From: an uncultured Verrucomicrobiota bacterium
Lineage (GTDB): Bacteria > Verrucomicrobiota > Verrucomicrobiia > Verrucomicrobiales > Akkermansiaceae
Reading direction: 5' to 3'
Assembly (NCBI GenBank): GCA_913063525.1
Contig: CAJXYV010000013.1
Location: 1 to 32,573 of the forward strand
DNA length: 32,573 nt
Both the position numbers and the translations under genes were made by a program. Shown here in pieces: positions 7,537-16,255 of the stretch; positions within the stretch are counted from its first letter, which is position 1; every line of letters starts with the position of its first letter. The notes below the pieces were generated by a model, which saw nothing but the letters and a program-made list of their open reading frames with translations, had not been told where the DNA came from and made no database searches.

Positions 7537-9930
7537 TCACTCATGCGAGCTGACTTGATAGCCCATGCTCCGATAGGCAACGAGACGCTTGCGGTGCATG
7601 TGCGCCGTGAGTGGATGTTCTGGCTCAACGTAGTCGTAAATGCGAACTTCATCTTTGCCGGCACATTCACGATGGAGGCGGCCGGCGTATTGAACCAAGC
7701 GCCCCTTGAAAGACAGCGGAAGCGTGAGGAATAAAGTGTTTAGCTGCGGCAAATCAAATCCTTCGCCGAGAAGTGACGAAGTAGCGAAAAGAACAAATCC
7801 TTCACCGACGAGGCAATGTGCATCGATATTTTCCATAATCGCCGTACGTTGCTTTTTGCCCATGGCACCATCGATTCTATGGATTCGCGCGGCGAGACTC
7901 GGATTCACCGCTTTGAGCAAGCTCTCAAGAATTTCTAAATGTTCCCTCCGGTCGCTTAACACTGCACAGTTGCGACCTTCGGCTAGAGCGGCGGCAACAT
8001 CTGCGTTAATCTGCTCGTTTCTCCCCGTGTGATTGACTAGAAGATCCCAAACTTGGTGAATCGGCATTCGTGCTTCTTCAGCTGGGAGACCAAGGTGAAT
8101 ATCGCGAACGATAAGTTTACGAAGTATTCCAGATTCGTCTTTTGAATCCATCCGGTGATGGATCGGCCCGCATTGGAGGAACAATATCTTCTGAAGTCCA
8201 TCTTTCCGAATCGGCGTGGCTGTGAGCCCCAGAAAAAATCGACAAGGACAAACCTTCATCACCGCCTCAAACGACGCTGCCGGAATATGGTGACACTCAT
8301 CGACGATGACCTGAGTGAAGGGCTCCAATAATGAAGGGGGATTCGGGGCTTTGGCGAGTGTTTGCACCATACCAACCACGACTCCACACGATAACGAATC
8401 AGACTTCTGGCCAAGAATGCCAATTTCTTTGGGATCCAATCCCAGAAAATCCCCCAGTCGCAAGCGCCATTGCTCAAGCAGTGGCTTACGGTGAACGAGG
8501 ACGAGCGTGGAAACATTGCGAGCAGCAATGATGGCACAACCCATAACCGTTTTCCCCGCTCCGGGCGGAGCAATCAAAACACCATCCTCATGTTTCAACA
8601 TCGCATCCACCGCGGTTTGTTGAGATGGACTCAATTCACCTTGAAATTTGAAAGAGCCCATCCTTTCCGCGGGACGGGCGTCTTCGATGAGCATGCGACC
8701 ACCCGCTTTTCGACACAAATCTAGCGCCGCTTGCGTGACACCCCGTGGCAGCATCAGCCGATTCGGGTGAATCTCTCCGCAGAAAATGAACCGAGGAATA
8801 TTATACATCCCAAGGCGAAGTCGCTGTTTCTCAAAAAACACCGGATTCGCCAAAGTCGCCAAACGTTTAAGCGCCGCAATCAGGCAAGCAGGAAGCTCTG
8901 AAGTAGAGATTTCCAATTGAGCATACCGTATCGCCTTGGCCGTTCCGGTGAATATACCCCGCGTGATTGCCTCAGGAATCACATCCAGCGCACGATCTTC
9001 GTATCGCACAAATATATCTTGTCCCGATTCCCCCTCCGTTACTGCGGGAGGCAAAGTGAAATCGACGAGATCATTGAGCTGCTCTCGGCTGATTCTTTGA
9101 AGTTCGGAAAGATAGCTCCACTGATCCCGGTGCGGTAAAAATGATTCGTCCACGAATACCGAGTTACCCAGTTCTCTGGGCTTTGCCTGCAAGGGAAGGG
9201 CAATCAAATTTCCAAATCCACCAGCAGGCAACTTGTCTTGATTCGGAAAAAAACGATCATATGACGACAATTTCATCACTGGGCGAAATGATGAGGCCTT
9301 TGCCACAATCAGAGTGCCGAGCCGCCTAGCCATAAGAGCCGGTATTGGCTCACCAAAGAAGATCCATGCGTGGCCACCATCCCCAGAGCGAGAGCGTTCA
9401 ATCGCAGGATCAACCCCCAACTCCTTCGCCGCAGCACAATAAGCCAGAACATCTTCACGCCAACCTTCTCCATCAAAATCGGCAGCAAGGAAGATACACG
9501 AGTCATCCTCACGAATGGCGTAAGTCCCGATCGTTTGCTTGCCCGTTAGATGATCACGCGCAACCAATTCATCAAACGGCGAGAATGCTTGGTGGAGACA
9601 TTGAGAACACTTCACCTGCGGTTTATCACAAATCCCCCTGACCCATTCATTCCGGCAAACGGGAGAATACCCCTTGCGACCTGATTTCGGATTTTCCCAA
9701 AGCCTTGGAAAAACGTCGCCACGGCAACGGAAAAGAGACAGAAACAAGCGGATCTTTTCCGATGGCGGCATCGGGAATGAGACGATACCCGCTTCCTCTG
9801 AAATGCTTGAGGTTACCAGCCTTTCACGTTCGTTGATCAGCGCCTCTCGCTTCTGTTCGAGCTCTAGGAGTTCCACGTCAATCTGGATCAGTCGGTTCAA
9901 CGACCGATTGATATGACTGAAAAACGGCAA
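7537..9930 (-). CDS. TOTE-type archaeo-eukaryotic primase fused to SF2 DEAD/DEAH helicase
   Basis: 797 residues from a TTG start (no ATG is available before residue 54). In order: a coiled coil (about 8-42); a primase module (55-290) with a cysteine cluster (C92, C101, C108, C111), the metal-binding pair in LAADFDGE (D151, D153), SRSGDGGHAW (H187) and SYDRFFPNQD; a linker; then a two-lobed SF2 helicase with Walker A APPGAGKT (454-461), DECHH (544-548), GLTATP (568-573), LLGEGFDLP and QYAGRLHR. This matches the AEP-TOTE plus helicase family proposed to act in conflict with mobile DNA. It lies 51 bases behind a VapC-like gene and is AT-richer than its neighbours, suggesting transfer. Defence function is inferred; the biochemical activity of this subfamily is not established to my knowledge. 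Confidence 0.85.
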   Translation of the reverse strand: MPFFSHINRSLNRLIQIDVELLELEQKREALINERERLVTSSISEEAGIVSFPMPPSEKIRLFLSLFRCRGDVFPRLWENPKSGRKGYSPVCRNEWVRGICDKPQVKCSQCLHQAFSPFDELVARDHLTGKQTIGTYAIREDDSCIFLAADFDGEGWREDVLAYCAAAKELGVDPAIERSRSGDGGHAWIFFGEPIPALMARRLGTLIVAKASSFRPVMKLSSYDRFFPNQDKLPAGGFGNLIALPLQAKPRELGNSVFVDESFLPHRDQWSYLSELQRISREQLNDLVDFTLPPAVTEGESGQDIFVRYEDRALDVIPEAITRGIFTGTAKAIRYAQLEISTSELPACLIAALKRLATLANPVFFEKQRLRLGMYNIPRFIFCGEIHPNRLMLPRGVTQAALDLCRKAGGRMLIEDARPAERMGSFKFQGELSPSQQTAVDAMLKHEDGVLIAPPGAGKTVMGCAIIAARNVSTLVLVHRKPLLEQWRLRLGDFLGLDPKEIGILGQKSDSLSCGVVVGMVQTLAKAPNPPSLLEPFTQVIVDECHHIPAASFEAVMKVCPCRFFLGLTATPIRKDGLQKILFLQCGPIHHRMDSKDESGILRKLIVRDIHLGLPAEEARMPIHQVWDLLVNHTGRNEQINADVAAALAEGRNCAVLSDRREHLEILESLLKAVNPSLAARIHRIDGAMGKKQRTAIMENIDAHCLVGEGFVLFATSSLLGEGFDLPQLNTLFLTLPLSFKGRLVQYAGRLHRECAGKDEVRIYDYVEPEHPLTAHMHRKRLVAYRSMGYQVSSHE

Positions 9931-9981
9931 AAGTCGATCGTGGAAATTGCCACTGCGCTTTTAGACTACTGAATAACCGGA

Positions 9982-10437
9982 CTACGCGCGAAGGAGCAGT
10001 CTCAAGTCGAGACCTTGATCGCGGTGTGCAGCAAAATCCCCATCAAGCGCGACCAGAGTCAATTTCCCGCAGACTGCAAAAGCCGCTAGGTAGGCGTCCA
10101 TCCAAACCTTGGGAGATGCCGAATCAAGGTCCGCAAATTCGTGCCAGAGGTCGCGGGTCCCAGCAGGTTCGGCATCTATCATCCGCACATTGGAATGAGC
10201 ATGGCAGTCGCTGAGTATTTTCAGAGCGTCACGATTACTAACTGGAGCACAATCGTAACGCCGATGCAGTGCTGGCGTGGTGAGGAGACGCAGACACGAT
10301 TGTTCGGTAGCACGGCAGAAGCATGCAGGCGCGTCGGGCGTCGCCTGCGAAAAGAAATCGTTTGCTAGCTCATGGTGATCGTGCCCCTCAAAAGCAGCCG
10401 CAATCCAGAGGTTCGTATCAATCAAGAATCCCGGCAT
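9982..10437 (-). CDS. VapC-like PIN-domain toxin
   Basis: A 151-residue PIN protein. The acidic residues are in FLIDTNLW (D7), RATEQSCLRLL (E45), VWMDAYLAAF (D114) and ALDGDF (D132/D134). The TTPALHRR segment is typical of a VapC subfamily with longer toxins. By family it is a Mg-dependent endoribonuclease that cleaves tRNA or rRNA until neutralised by its antitoxin. It overlaps the upstream antitoxin by 20 bases, so the two are surely co-expressed. The primase-helicase gene follows 51 bases later on the same strand. Confidence 0.88.
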   Translation of the reverse strand: MPGFLIDTNLWIAAAFEGHDHHELANDFFSQATPDAPACFCRATEQSCLRLLTTPALHRRYDCAPVSNRDALKILSDCHAHSNVRMIDAEPAGTRDLWHEFADLDSASPKVWMDAYLAAFAVCGKLTLVALDGDFAAHRDQGLDLRLLLRA

Positions 10438-10723
10438 GGCGAAGGTCTTCCTCTTCGTTGGCTTGCTGGATAATTTTCAGGCTCTCATCCAGAGTCGGTG
10501 GGACAAAACCCGGCGACTTGCGCGAGCGGATGACAGGAAGACCGGTTCTGGGATGAACCCCAAGCTGCGGCTTTTGGCTAGGCATGGTAGATGTGACTGT
10601 CCGAACATCCAAACCACAACGAAGCAAATCAGCAACAAGATCCGCCACCCTTCGACCTTCGCTGGAGGCACGGGCCTTCACGTCCCGAATCAATGGCTCC
10701 GGCAGATCAAAGATCGTTTTCAT
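10418..10723 (-). CDS. VapB-like ribbon-helix-helix antitoxin
   Basis: 101 residues from ATG 10723 (the track's 200-residue version extends through the promoter). The N-terminus MKTIFDLPEPLIRDVKARASSEGRRVADLVADLL is a ribbon-helix-helix DNA-binding domain. The C-terminal half contains GLPVIRSRKSPGF and an acidic helix, the kind of tail that wraps the toxin. It is the first gene of the minus-strand unit vapB-vapC-(primase-helicase). It probably represses its own promoter. Confidence 0.85.
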   Translation of the reverse strand: MKTIFDLPEPLIRDVKARASSEGRRVADLVADLLRCGLDVRTVTSTMPSQKPQLGVHPRTGLPVIRSRKSPGFVPPTLDESLKIIQQANEEEDLRHAGILD

Positions 10724-10729
10724 ACCATC

Positions 10730-10758
10730 ACACTGCCACAAATAAGAATTTTTGTCAA
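10730..10758 (-). promoter_or_regulatory. Promoter of the vapBC / primase-helicase unit
   Basis: Minus strand: a consensus TTGACA, 17 bases, CAGTGT, 6 bases, ATG. The -10 box is weak but the -35 is perfect and the spacing correct. A second TTGAC lies 16 bases further upstream, a possible operator half-site pair. Confidence 0.4.
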
Positions 10759-10855
10759 TTTTGCGATTTTTCGCGTCAAAGGCTGTCACAATTTGCCACG
10801 ACCCGCAGATTTCCTGCGTCTCGACGCGCTTTGCCAGTTGCGCTGTCCGCTCGGC

Positions 10856-11863
10856 ATGGCAAAGTCTGCCAAGAAATCGATGATCACAGATAACTTGCAA
10901 GAACGGATCGAGGAAACCAGTGGCTGGATTCAGTCGGTGAAAAATGAAATGGCGCAGGTGCTCGTCGGCCAGGAGCGCTTGGTAGACAGGTTGCTGATCG
11001 GACTGCTGTGCAACGGCCACATCCTGCTGGAAGGCGTACCCGGCTTGGCCAAAACCTTAGCGGTCAAGGCCCTTTCCGGTTCCTTGCACGCGTCGTTTGC
11101 ACGCTTCCAGTTCACTCCCGACTTGCTGCCCGCCGACCTCGTCGGGACGATGGTCTATCACCCGCAGGAAACGAAGTTCGAGCCGAAGCTTGGACCAATC
11201 TTCAACAACCTGATCCTCGCCGATGAAATTAACCGCGCTCCGGCCAAGGTACAATCCGCTTTGTTAGAGGCGATGCAGGAGCGCCAAGTGACGCTGGGCG
11301 ACCGCTCGTACCCGCTGCCCAAGCCGTTTCTCGTGCTGGCGACGCAGAACCCGATCGACCAGGAAGGCACCTATCAGCTGCCCGAGGCGCAGCTCGACCG
11401 CTTCCTCCTCAAAGTCACCGTCGGCTACCCGACGAAGGATGAGGAGTTAGAAATTCTCGACCGGATGGCGACCTCCACCCCCCCCTATGAAACCAAAACC
11501 GTGGCGATGCCCGAGCAAGTCGCCGCCTCGCGTGACTTGGTCAACGAAGTTTACATCGACCCGGCGATCCGCAAATACATCGTTCAAATCATCCACACGA
11601 CGCGCTTCCCCGGCCTTGTCGATGCGTCTTTGAAAAACCTCGTTCGCTCGGGCGCCTCGCCGCGCGGCACGATCAATCTCGCGCTCACCGCGCGAGCCCG
11701 TGCCTTCATGCAGGGCCGGGCCTACGTCACGCCGCAGGATGTGAAAGACATGGCGCTCGATGTCCTGCGTCACCGGATGTTACTCACCTACGAAGCCGAG
11801 GCCGAGGAGATGACCACCGATGCGGTGATCGAGCGGATCATGAATAAAGTCGCGGTGCCTTGA
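10856..11863 (+). CDS. moxR: MoxR family AAA+ ATPase
   Basis: 335 residues. Walker A GVPGLAKT, Walker B with LADEINRA, sensor 1 ATQNP and the arginine-rich C-terminal lid (RHRMLLTYEAEAE) define a MoxR ATPase. The family acts as chaperone-like assembly factors working with von Willebrand A proteins, which follow immediately. The track start at 10436 runs backwards through vapB. The plausible starts are ATG 10856 (used) and ATG 10880 (MITDNLQERI), and the family alignment fits both. It is the first gene of a six-gene operon ending at 18688. Confidence 0.9.
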   Translation: MAKSAKKSMITDNLQERIEETSGWIQSVKNEMAQVLVGQERLVDRLLIGLLCNGHILLEGVPGLAKTLAVKALSGSLHASFARFQFTPDLLPADLVGTMVYHPQETKFEPKLGPIFNNLILADEINRAPAKVQSALLEAMQERQVTLGDRSYPLPKPFLVLATQNPIDQEGTYQLPEAQLDRFLLKVTVGYPTKDEELEILDRMATSTPPYETKTVAMPEQVAASRDLVNEVYIDPAIRKYIVQIIHTTRFPGLVDASLKNLVRSGASPRGTINLALTARARAFMQGRAYVTPQDVKDMALDVLRHRMLLTYEAEAEEMTTDAVIERIMNKVAVP

Positions 11864-11877
11864 GACATTTCTGATTG

Positions 11878-12771
11878 ATGCTAACAGACGCACAAATCGA
11901 AGAAATGATGGCGCGCGTGCGCAAGCTCGAGCTCAAAGCCCGGCGCTTGGTGCGCGAATCTTTTTCTGGCGAATACCTGTCCTCGTTCCGCGGGCAGGGT
12001 TTGGATTTCGACGATTTCCGCGAGTACCAACACGGCGACGAAGTCCGCTTCATCGACTGGAACGTGACGGCGCGGATGAACCAGCCATTCGTCCGTAAAT
12101 TCCGCGAAGAGCGCGAGCTATCGGTGATTCTGGCGGTCGATGTTTCAGGTTCGGCCGACTATGGCAGCGTGTTCCTGAGTAAACGCGAAGTCGCGGCAGA
12201 GACAGCGGCGGTGCTGGGATTTAGCGCGCTACACAACGGCGACAAAGTAGGACTGCTGATCTTTGCCAACGAGCCGATCCTTTTCATCCCACCCGCAAAA
12301 GGCAGTCGCCACCTGCTGCGGATGATCCGCGAAATCCTCGTCGCCAAGCCGACCCAACCTGGAACCTCCGTCGCGGAAGCCTGCGATTTCCTCGTCCGCA
12401 CGATGCGCCGCAAGTCGCTGGTTTTTCTCATCTCCGACTTCTTCGCCGACTCGTTAGACAAACCCATGGGCAAGCTGGCGCGGAAACACGAGACGATCGC
12501 GCTGCGGGTGTTAGACCCGCTGGAATCCAAACTCCCGACCGCAGGCAAGGTCGTCATGATCGACCCCGAAACCGGATTCGAAACGCTGGTGAATACCGCA
12601 AACCAAAACCTGCGGATGAGCTACTCGAAGCTGATGAAACGCCAGCGCGAAGGCGCGGACGCGGCTTTCAAAAAACACGGCATCGACTCCGCGGATTTAA
12701 AAACCAATGGCGACACGCTGGCGGCGCTGCACCAGCTCTTGAAAAAACGCAGCCGCAAACGCGCTGGATAA
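11878..12771 (+). CDS. DUF58 domain protein (vWA-like)
   Basis: 297 residues from ATG 11878, 14 bases after moxR. The DUF58 hallmark FREYQHGDEVRFIDWNVTARM is followed by a von Willebrand A-like fold with VILAVDVSGSADYGS (a metal-site DxSxS variant, DVSGS) and LVFLISDFF. It is a constant partner of MoxR and Bat proteins; it is predicted cytoplasmic or membrane-associated and its exact biochemical role is not known. No leader, signal peptide or membrane segment is visible. Confidence 0.88.
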   Translation: MLTDAQIEEMMARVRKLELKARRLVRESFSGEYLSSFRGQGLDFDDFREYQHGDEVRFIDWNVTARMNQPFVRKFREERELSVILAVDVSGSADYGSVFLSKREVAAETAAVLGFSALHNGDKVGLLIFANEPILFIPPAKGSRHLLRMIREILVAKPTQPGTSVAEACDFLVRTMRRKSLVFLISDFFADSLDKPMGKLARKHETIALRVLDPLESKLPTAGKVVMIDPETGFETLVNTANQNLRMSYSKLMKRQREGADAAFKKHGIDSADLKTNGDTLAALHQLLKKRSRKRAG

Positions 12772-12777
12772 TTCTTG

Positions 12778-13284
12778 ATGAACGAAAAGTCAGCCACCTT
12801 TCAACTGCTAGAACCACCCTCGCCCGAGGCCTTGGTTCCTCATTCGTGGCTGGAACCGTGGATGATCGCCGTGGCCGTGATCCTAGCCGCGCTGGTCGCT
12901 TTTTTGATTTTCAGAAAGAAGAAAACCGCGGCATTCGACTCGCTTTCTTTGAGGCAGGCCGCCTACGCCAAAGCGGCGGGCGCGTTAGAAAATATCGCCA
13001 CAACCGCCGCGCGGGATGCTGCGGTGCAATGCTCACTGATCCTGCGGAGTTATCTTGCCACCGCCGTCTGCGACCCGATGCTTTTTGAAACTCACGAGGA
13101 AACGCTGTCGCGCCACGACTCATTGAAAGGATTTTCTGACACCGCGCGACTCGCCGCACAGCACGGATTTTCCCGCCTCGCTTCGATGAAATACGCGGCG
13201 GAGATTCCCGACGCCGACGCACGGGAGGTGATCCAAGAATCACACACGCTACTCGAAACCCTGCACCACGGATTCCAATCATGA
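12778..13284 (+). CDS. Single-pass membrane protein, DUF4381-like (Bat operon)
   Basis: 168 residues from ATG 12778, six bases after the DUF58 stop. It has a short N-terminal region with LEPPSPEALVPHSW, one membrane helix (about 28-45, MIAVAVILAALVAFLIF) followed by RKKK, then a cytoplasmic helical domain. Size, topology and operon position match the DUF4381-like proteins between DUF58 and BatA genes, but sequence similarity alone would not prove it. Its stop overlaps the batA start (ATGA), implying coupling. Confidence 0.7.
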   Translation: MNEKSATFQLLEPPSPEALVPHSWLEPWMIAVAVILAALVAFLIFRKKKTAAFDSLSLRQAAYAKAAGALENIATTAARDAAVQCSLILRSYLATAVCDPMLFETHEETLSRHDSLKGFSDTARLAAQHGFSRLASMKYAAEIPDADAREVIQESHTLLETLHHGFQS

Positions 13285-14297
13285 GTGCGTTTTTCCAACA
13301 CTTCCGCTTTGCCCAGCCGGGCTGGCTATTACTCCTCTTGCCCGCGCTCCTGCTGCTGGCCCTGCGCCGTGGCAGAGGCACCGAGGCTGCTGTCATCTTC
13401 CCCAATCTATCAGTTCTTGTTAGCCTCGGCAGCCGTGCCCGCCAGATTGCTTGGAGCCTCGGGCTGCCGCTCGCGTTTCTCGCATTGTTCTGCGCGATCC
13501 TCGCCATGGCCCGCCCGATCTGGCGCAACGAATATCAGACACGTTCCGCCAGCGGCATCGATATCATGATCGCTCTGGATCTATCGCTGTCGATGGATAT
13601 CCCCGATTTCATCGACCGCGGGGAACATGTCAAACGCATCGAAGTCGCAAAAAAAGTCGTCGATGACTTCATTGAGCGCCGTCCCGAAGATCGCATGGGA
13701 CTGGTCGCCTTTGCCGGCCGACCGCGCGATGCCAGCCCGATCACGCTCGACCATCGCTGGCTGAGAAAGTCGTTAGACGAACTCCGCCTCAACGATCAGC
13801 AGGACAATGGCACCATCAAGGAGCAAGGCACGGCCATCGGCTCCGCCCTAGCAGCTGCGGCCGTGCGGCTCGAGGCCCGCGACGCCAAAAGTAAAATCAT
13901 CGTCCTGCTCACCGACGGTGCCAGCAACTCGGGGAAAATCTCCCCGCTCGAAGCCGCCGAACACGCCAAAACTTTGGGGATCAAAATCTACACTGTGGCA
14001 ATCGGCACCACGGAAGGCCGGGTCAGCACCAACGTCATGCGTTTCCCCTATCAGGAATTCGATTTACCCACCCTTCAGAAAATCGCCACGCTCACCGGCG
14101 CGGAACATTACTGGGCGCAGGATCTGGCCGCACTTAAAAAGACCTTCACCACCATCGACAGCCTGGAGAAAAGCAACGCCAAAAGCCTGACCGTCACCGA
14201 CGACACCGAACTCTTTCCGTGGTTCGTCGGGCTGGCACTGCTCGCGGCCCTCGCCTCTGCAGCCTACTTCGCCCTCAACCCACCCCCGTCCGCCTGA
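13281..14297 (+). CDS. batA: BatA-like von Willebrand A membrane protein
   Basis: 338 residues. An N-terminal BatA segment (FAQPGWLLLLLPALLLL) is followed by membrane helices near 15-29 and 56-77. The vWA domain has a complete metal-ion-dependent adhesion site start DLSLS (100-104) and VLLTDGASNSG. A C-terminal helix lies near 312-333. The vWA domain is expected in the periplasm between membrane helices. In the family, Bat proteins are linked to aerotolerance and envelope stress, but the mechanism is unclear. The gene overlaps its upstream neighbour by 4 bases. Confidence 0.88.
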   Translation: MSAFFQHFRFAQPGWLLLLLPALLLLALRRGRGTEAAVIFPNLSVLVSLGSRARQIAWSLGLPLAFLALFCAILAMARPIWRNEYQTRSASGIDIMIALDLSLSMDIPDFIDRGEHVKRIEVAKKVVDDFIERRPEDRMGLVAFAGRPRDASPITLDHRWLRKSLDELRLNDQQDNGTIKEQGTAIGSALAAAAVRLEARDAKSKIIVLLTDGASNSGKISPLEAAEHAKTLGIKIYTVAIGTTEGRVSTNVMRFPYQEFDLPTLQKIATLTGAEHYWAQDLAALKKTFTTIDSLEKSNAKSLTVTDDTELFPWFVGLALLAALASAAYFALNPPPSA

Positions 14298-14301
14298 GTC
14301 G

Positions 14302-16251
14302 ATGAATTTCGCCCAACCCGGCATTCTCTTTTTGCTGATCCTACTTCCGATCTTGGGCGCGGTGGCGATCTTCACGTCGCGCGCGCGGCGGCGGCAGTGG
14401 GCGGTATTCATCGCCCCGCGTTTGCGCGAATCGCTCTTGAAAAAAAGCAGTTCCCTGCCCCGCTGGCTCGCGCTGTTTTTCCTGCTCACCGCCTGCGCCG
14501 CCATCATCATCGCGCTGGCACGGCCGCGCGCAGACGCTGGCACCAAACAGGAAAAAACCCGCGGCCGCAATGTGATGGTCGCCCTCGACATTTCAAAAAG
14601 CATGCGGGTTACCGATGTGAAGCCGGACCGACTCGCCCAGGCCAAAGTCGTCATCTACGAACTGCTGGAAGCGATGCCTAACGAGCGCATCGGCTTCCTC
14701 GGTTTCGCCGGAACACCCAACGTTTACGCCCCGCTCACCATCGACCACAGTGCCGTGCGCGAGACGGTCGATCAGATCGACGAAACCTGGGCGCCGCTCG
14801 GTGGCTCAGACCTGGCCGCCGCCGTCCACCTCGCCACCGAGACGTTGAAAAAGACCGGCCAGAAAAACAACACACTCGTCATCATCAGCGACGGCGAAGA
14901 AATCCAAGACGAAAGCCACCACGGAGAACTCGAATCGATGATCGCCGAGGCGGAACACGCCGGAGTTTACATCGTCGCCATCGGCGTCGGCACCGAGGAT
15001 GGCGGCTTGGTCCCCAATCCGAATTCCCCCACGGGCCAAATGGTGGATCACGAAGGACACCCCGTCGTCAGCCGCTTGGAAGCCGGCGTCATGCGGAAGT
15101 TAGCGGAAGAAACCAAAGGCCGTTTCGCTATCGCCGGCTCCGGTCTAAATATCCCCACGCTGGTGAAATCCGTTGTCATAGGGATGGACGTCTATGAGAT
15201 GAGTGGTCGCGAAAAGCGCCTGTCGATCGAGTTCTACCAGTGGCTGATGTTTCCTGCGATTCTCTTCCTCACCGTCGCCATCGTGGCGGGTACTCGTTGG
15301 AAAGGAATCCGCGCGGCGATATTTCTTGCAGGCACATTTTTAACGATCCCCCGCACGCAGGCAAATGAGGCGGACATCGCTAGGGAAGCACTGGCAGGAC
15401 GACACTACCAAGAAGCCCGCAATGGCTATCACCAACTGGCGGAAACCTCGAAAATCCGGGAGACGCAGGCCCGCTACCGTCTCGGCGAAGCGACCGCCGC
15501 CTACCGCGCAGGAGACTTCCGCGAGGCGCGCAGCGCCTACAGCCAGTCCTTGCTTTCAGTCGATCCCAAGGTTCAAACCAGCGGCCACCTCGGCATCGCC
15601 AACTCGCTGTTCCAGCTCGGTTGGAAAGGTCTATCCGGGGAGAATTACCCCAGCGATCCCGCGTCGCTGCCAGACCTCAATCGCTTCGACACTATCGCCA
15701 AAGAGGCGCTCGCCAAACTCCGCGCCTCCGATGTACCCGACGAAGGCGAAGCCCCCGGCTATGTGCGGATCGAATCGCTGATCACTAACTGGGCCGATGC
15801 ATCTCGCCACTACAGCTCGGCACTCGCCCTGGCTCCCGGCGACTCTGTCGCGCAGAAAAACCGGGAGCTGACGATCACTTTTCTCAAGCGGCTCGATGAA
15901 TTGCTCAACGAGGAAAAAAAGAACACCGAGCAATCGATGCCCCAACACATGCCCGGCACCGGCCCGCCCCAAGAAGGTGAGGATGGCGACCCGAATGACG
16001 GCGAAGACGGCCCGGATGGTCGCAAAAAAAATGGCAAAAGAGGCAAGGGTGACAAGGATCCCAAAGACGGCAGCGACAAAGACGAAACCAAGAAAAAAGA
16101 CGACGCCGATGGCAAAGACAAAGACGGCGAAAACCCCAACGAATCATCCAAAGAACGCGCCCACCGAATTCTGAAGGAAAATGCGGATCTCGAAAAAGGC
16201 CCGCTTGCCCCGGGCCGCCGCGAATTCAAAAACGCAGAGAAAGATTGGTAA
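14302..16251 (+). CDS. BatB-BatC fusion: vWA domain plus TPR and charged tail
   Basis: 649 residues. Residues 1-335 are BatB: two N-terminal helices (7-24, 54-73), a vWA domain with DISKS (96-100) and VIISDGEE, and a third helix near 312-330. A second hydrophobic segment, AAIFLAGTFLTIPRTQA, looks like the relic signal peptide of a separate BatC. TPR-like helices (about 360-500) follow, then a very charged Lys/Asp/Gly/Glu stretch and a conserved-looking end (ERAHRILKENADLEKGPLAPG). Bacteroidota usually encode BatB and BatC separately. Spacing to batA is 4 bases and to the next gene 4 bases. Confidence 0.85.
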   Translation: MNFAQPGILFLLILLPILGAVAIFTSRARRRQWAVFIAPRLRESLLKKSSSLPRWLALFFLLTACAAIIIALARPRADAGTKQEKTRGRNVMVALDISKSMRVTDVKPDRLAQAKVVIYELLEAMPNERIGFLGFAGTPNVYAPLTIDHSAVRETVDQIDETWAPLGGSDLAAAVHLATETLKKTGQKNNTLVIISDGEEIQDESHHGELESMIAEAEHAGVYIVAIGVGTEDGGLVPNPNSPTGQMVDHEGHPVVSRLEAGVMRKLAEETKGRFAIAGSGLNIPTLVKSVVIGMDVYEMSGREKRLSIEFYQWLMFPAILFLTVAIVAGTRWKGIRAAIFLAGTFLTIPRTQANEADIAREALAGRHYQEARNGYHQLAETSKIRETQARYRLGEATAAYRAGDFREARSAYSQSLLSVDPKVQTSGHLGIANSLFQLGWKGLSGENYPSDPASLPDLNRFDTIAKEALAKLRASDVPDEGEAPGYVRIESLITNWADASRHYSSALALAPGDSVAQKNRELTITFLKRLDELLNEEKKNTEQSMPQHMPGTGPPQEGEDGDPNDGEDGPDGRKKNGKRGKGDKDPKDGSDKDETKKKDDADGKDKDGENPNESSKERAHRILKENADLEKGPLAPGRREFKNAEKDW

Positions 16252-16255
16252 CATC

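Noticed and set aside
10436-10855. 140-codon N-terminal extension of MoxR
   Set aside because: It runs antisense through vapB and its promoter; MoxR homologues start at MITDN-like positions.
15810-16229. Minus-strand Ser/Pro-rich ORF (139 residues)
   Set aside because: It is the antisense of the Lys/Asp-rich BatC tail, which mirrors as Ser/Leu/Pro-rich sequence.
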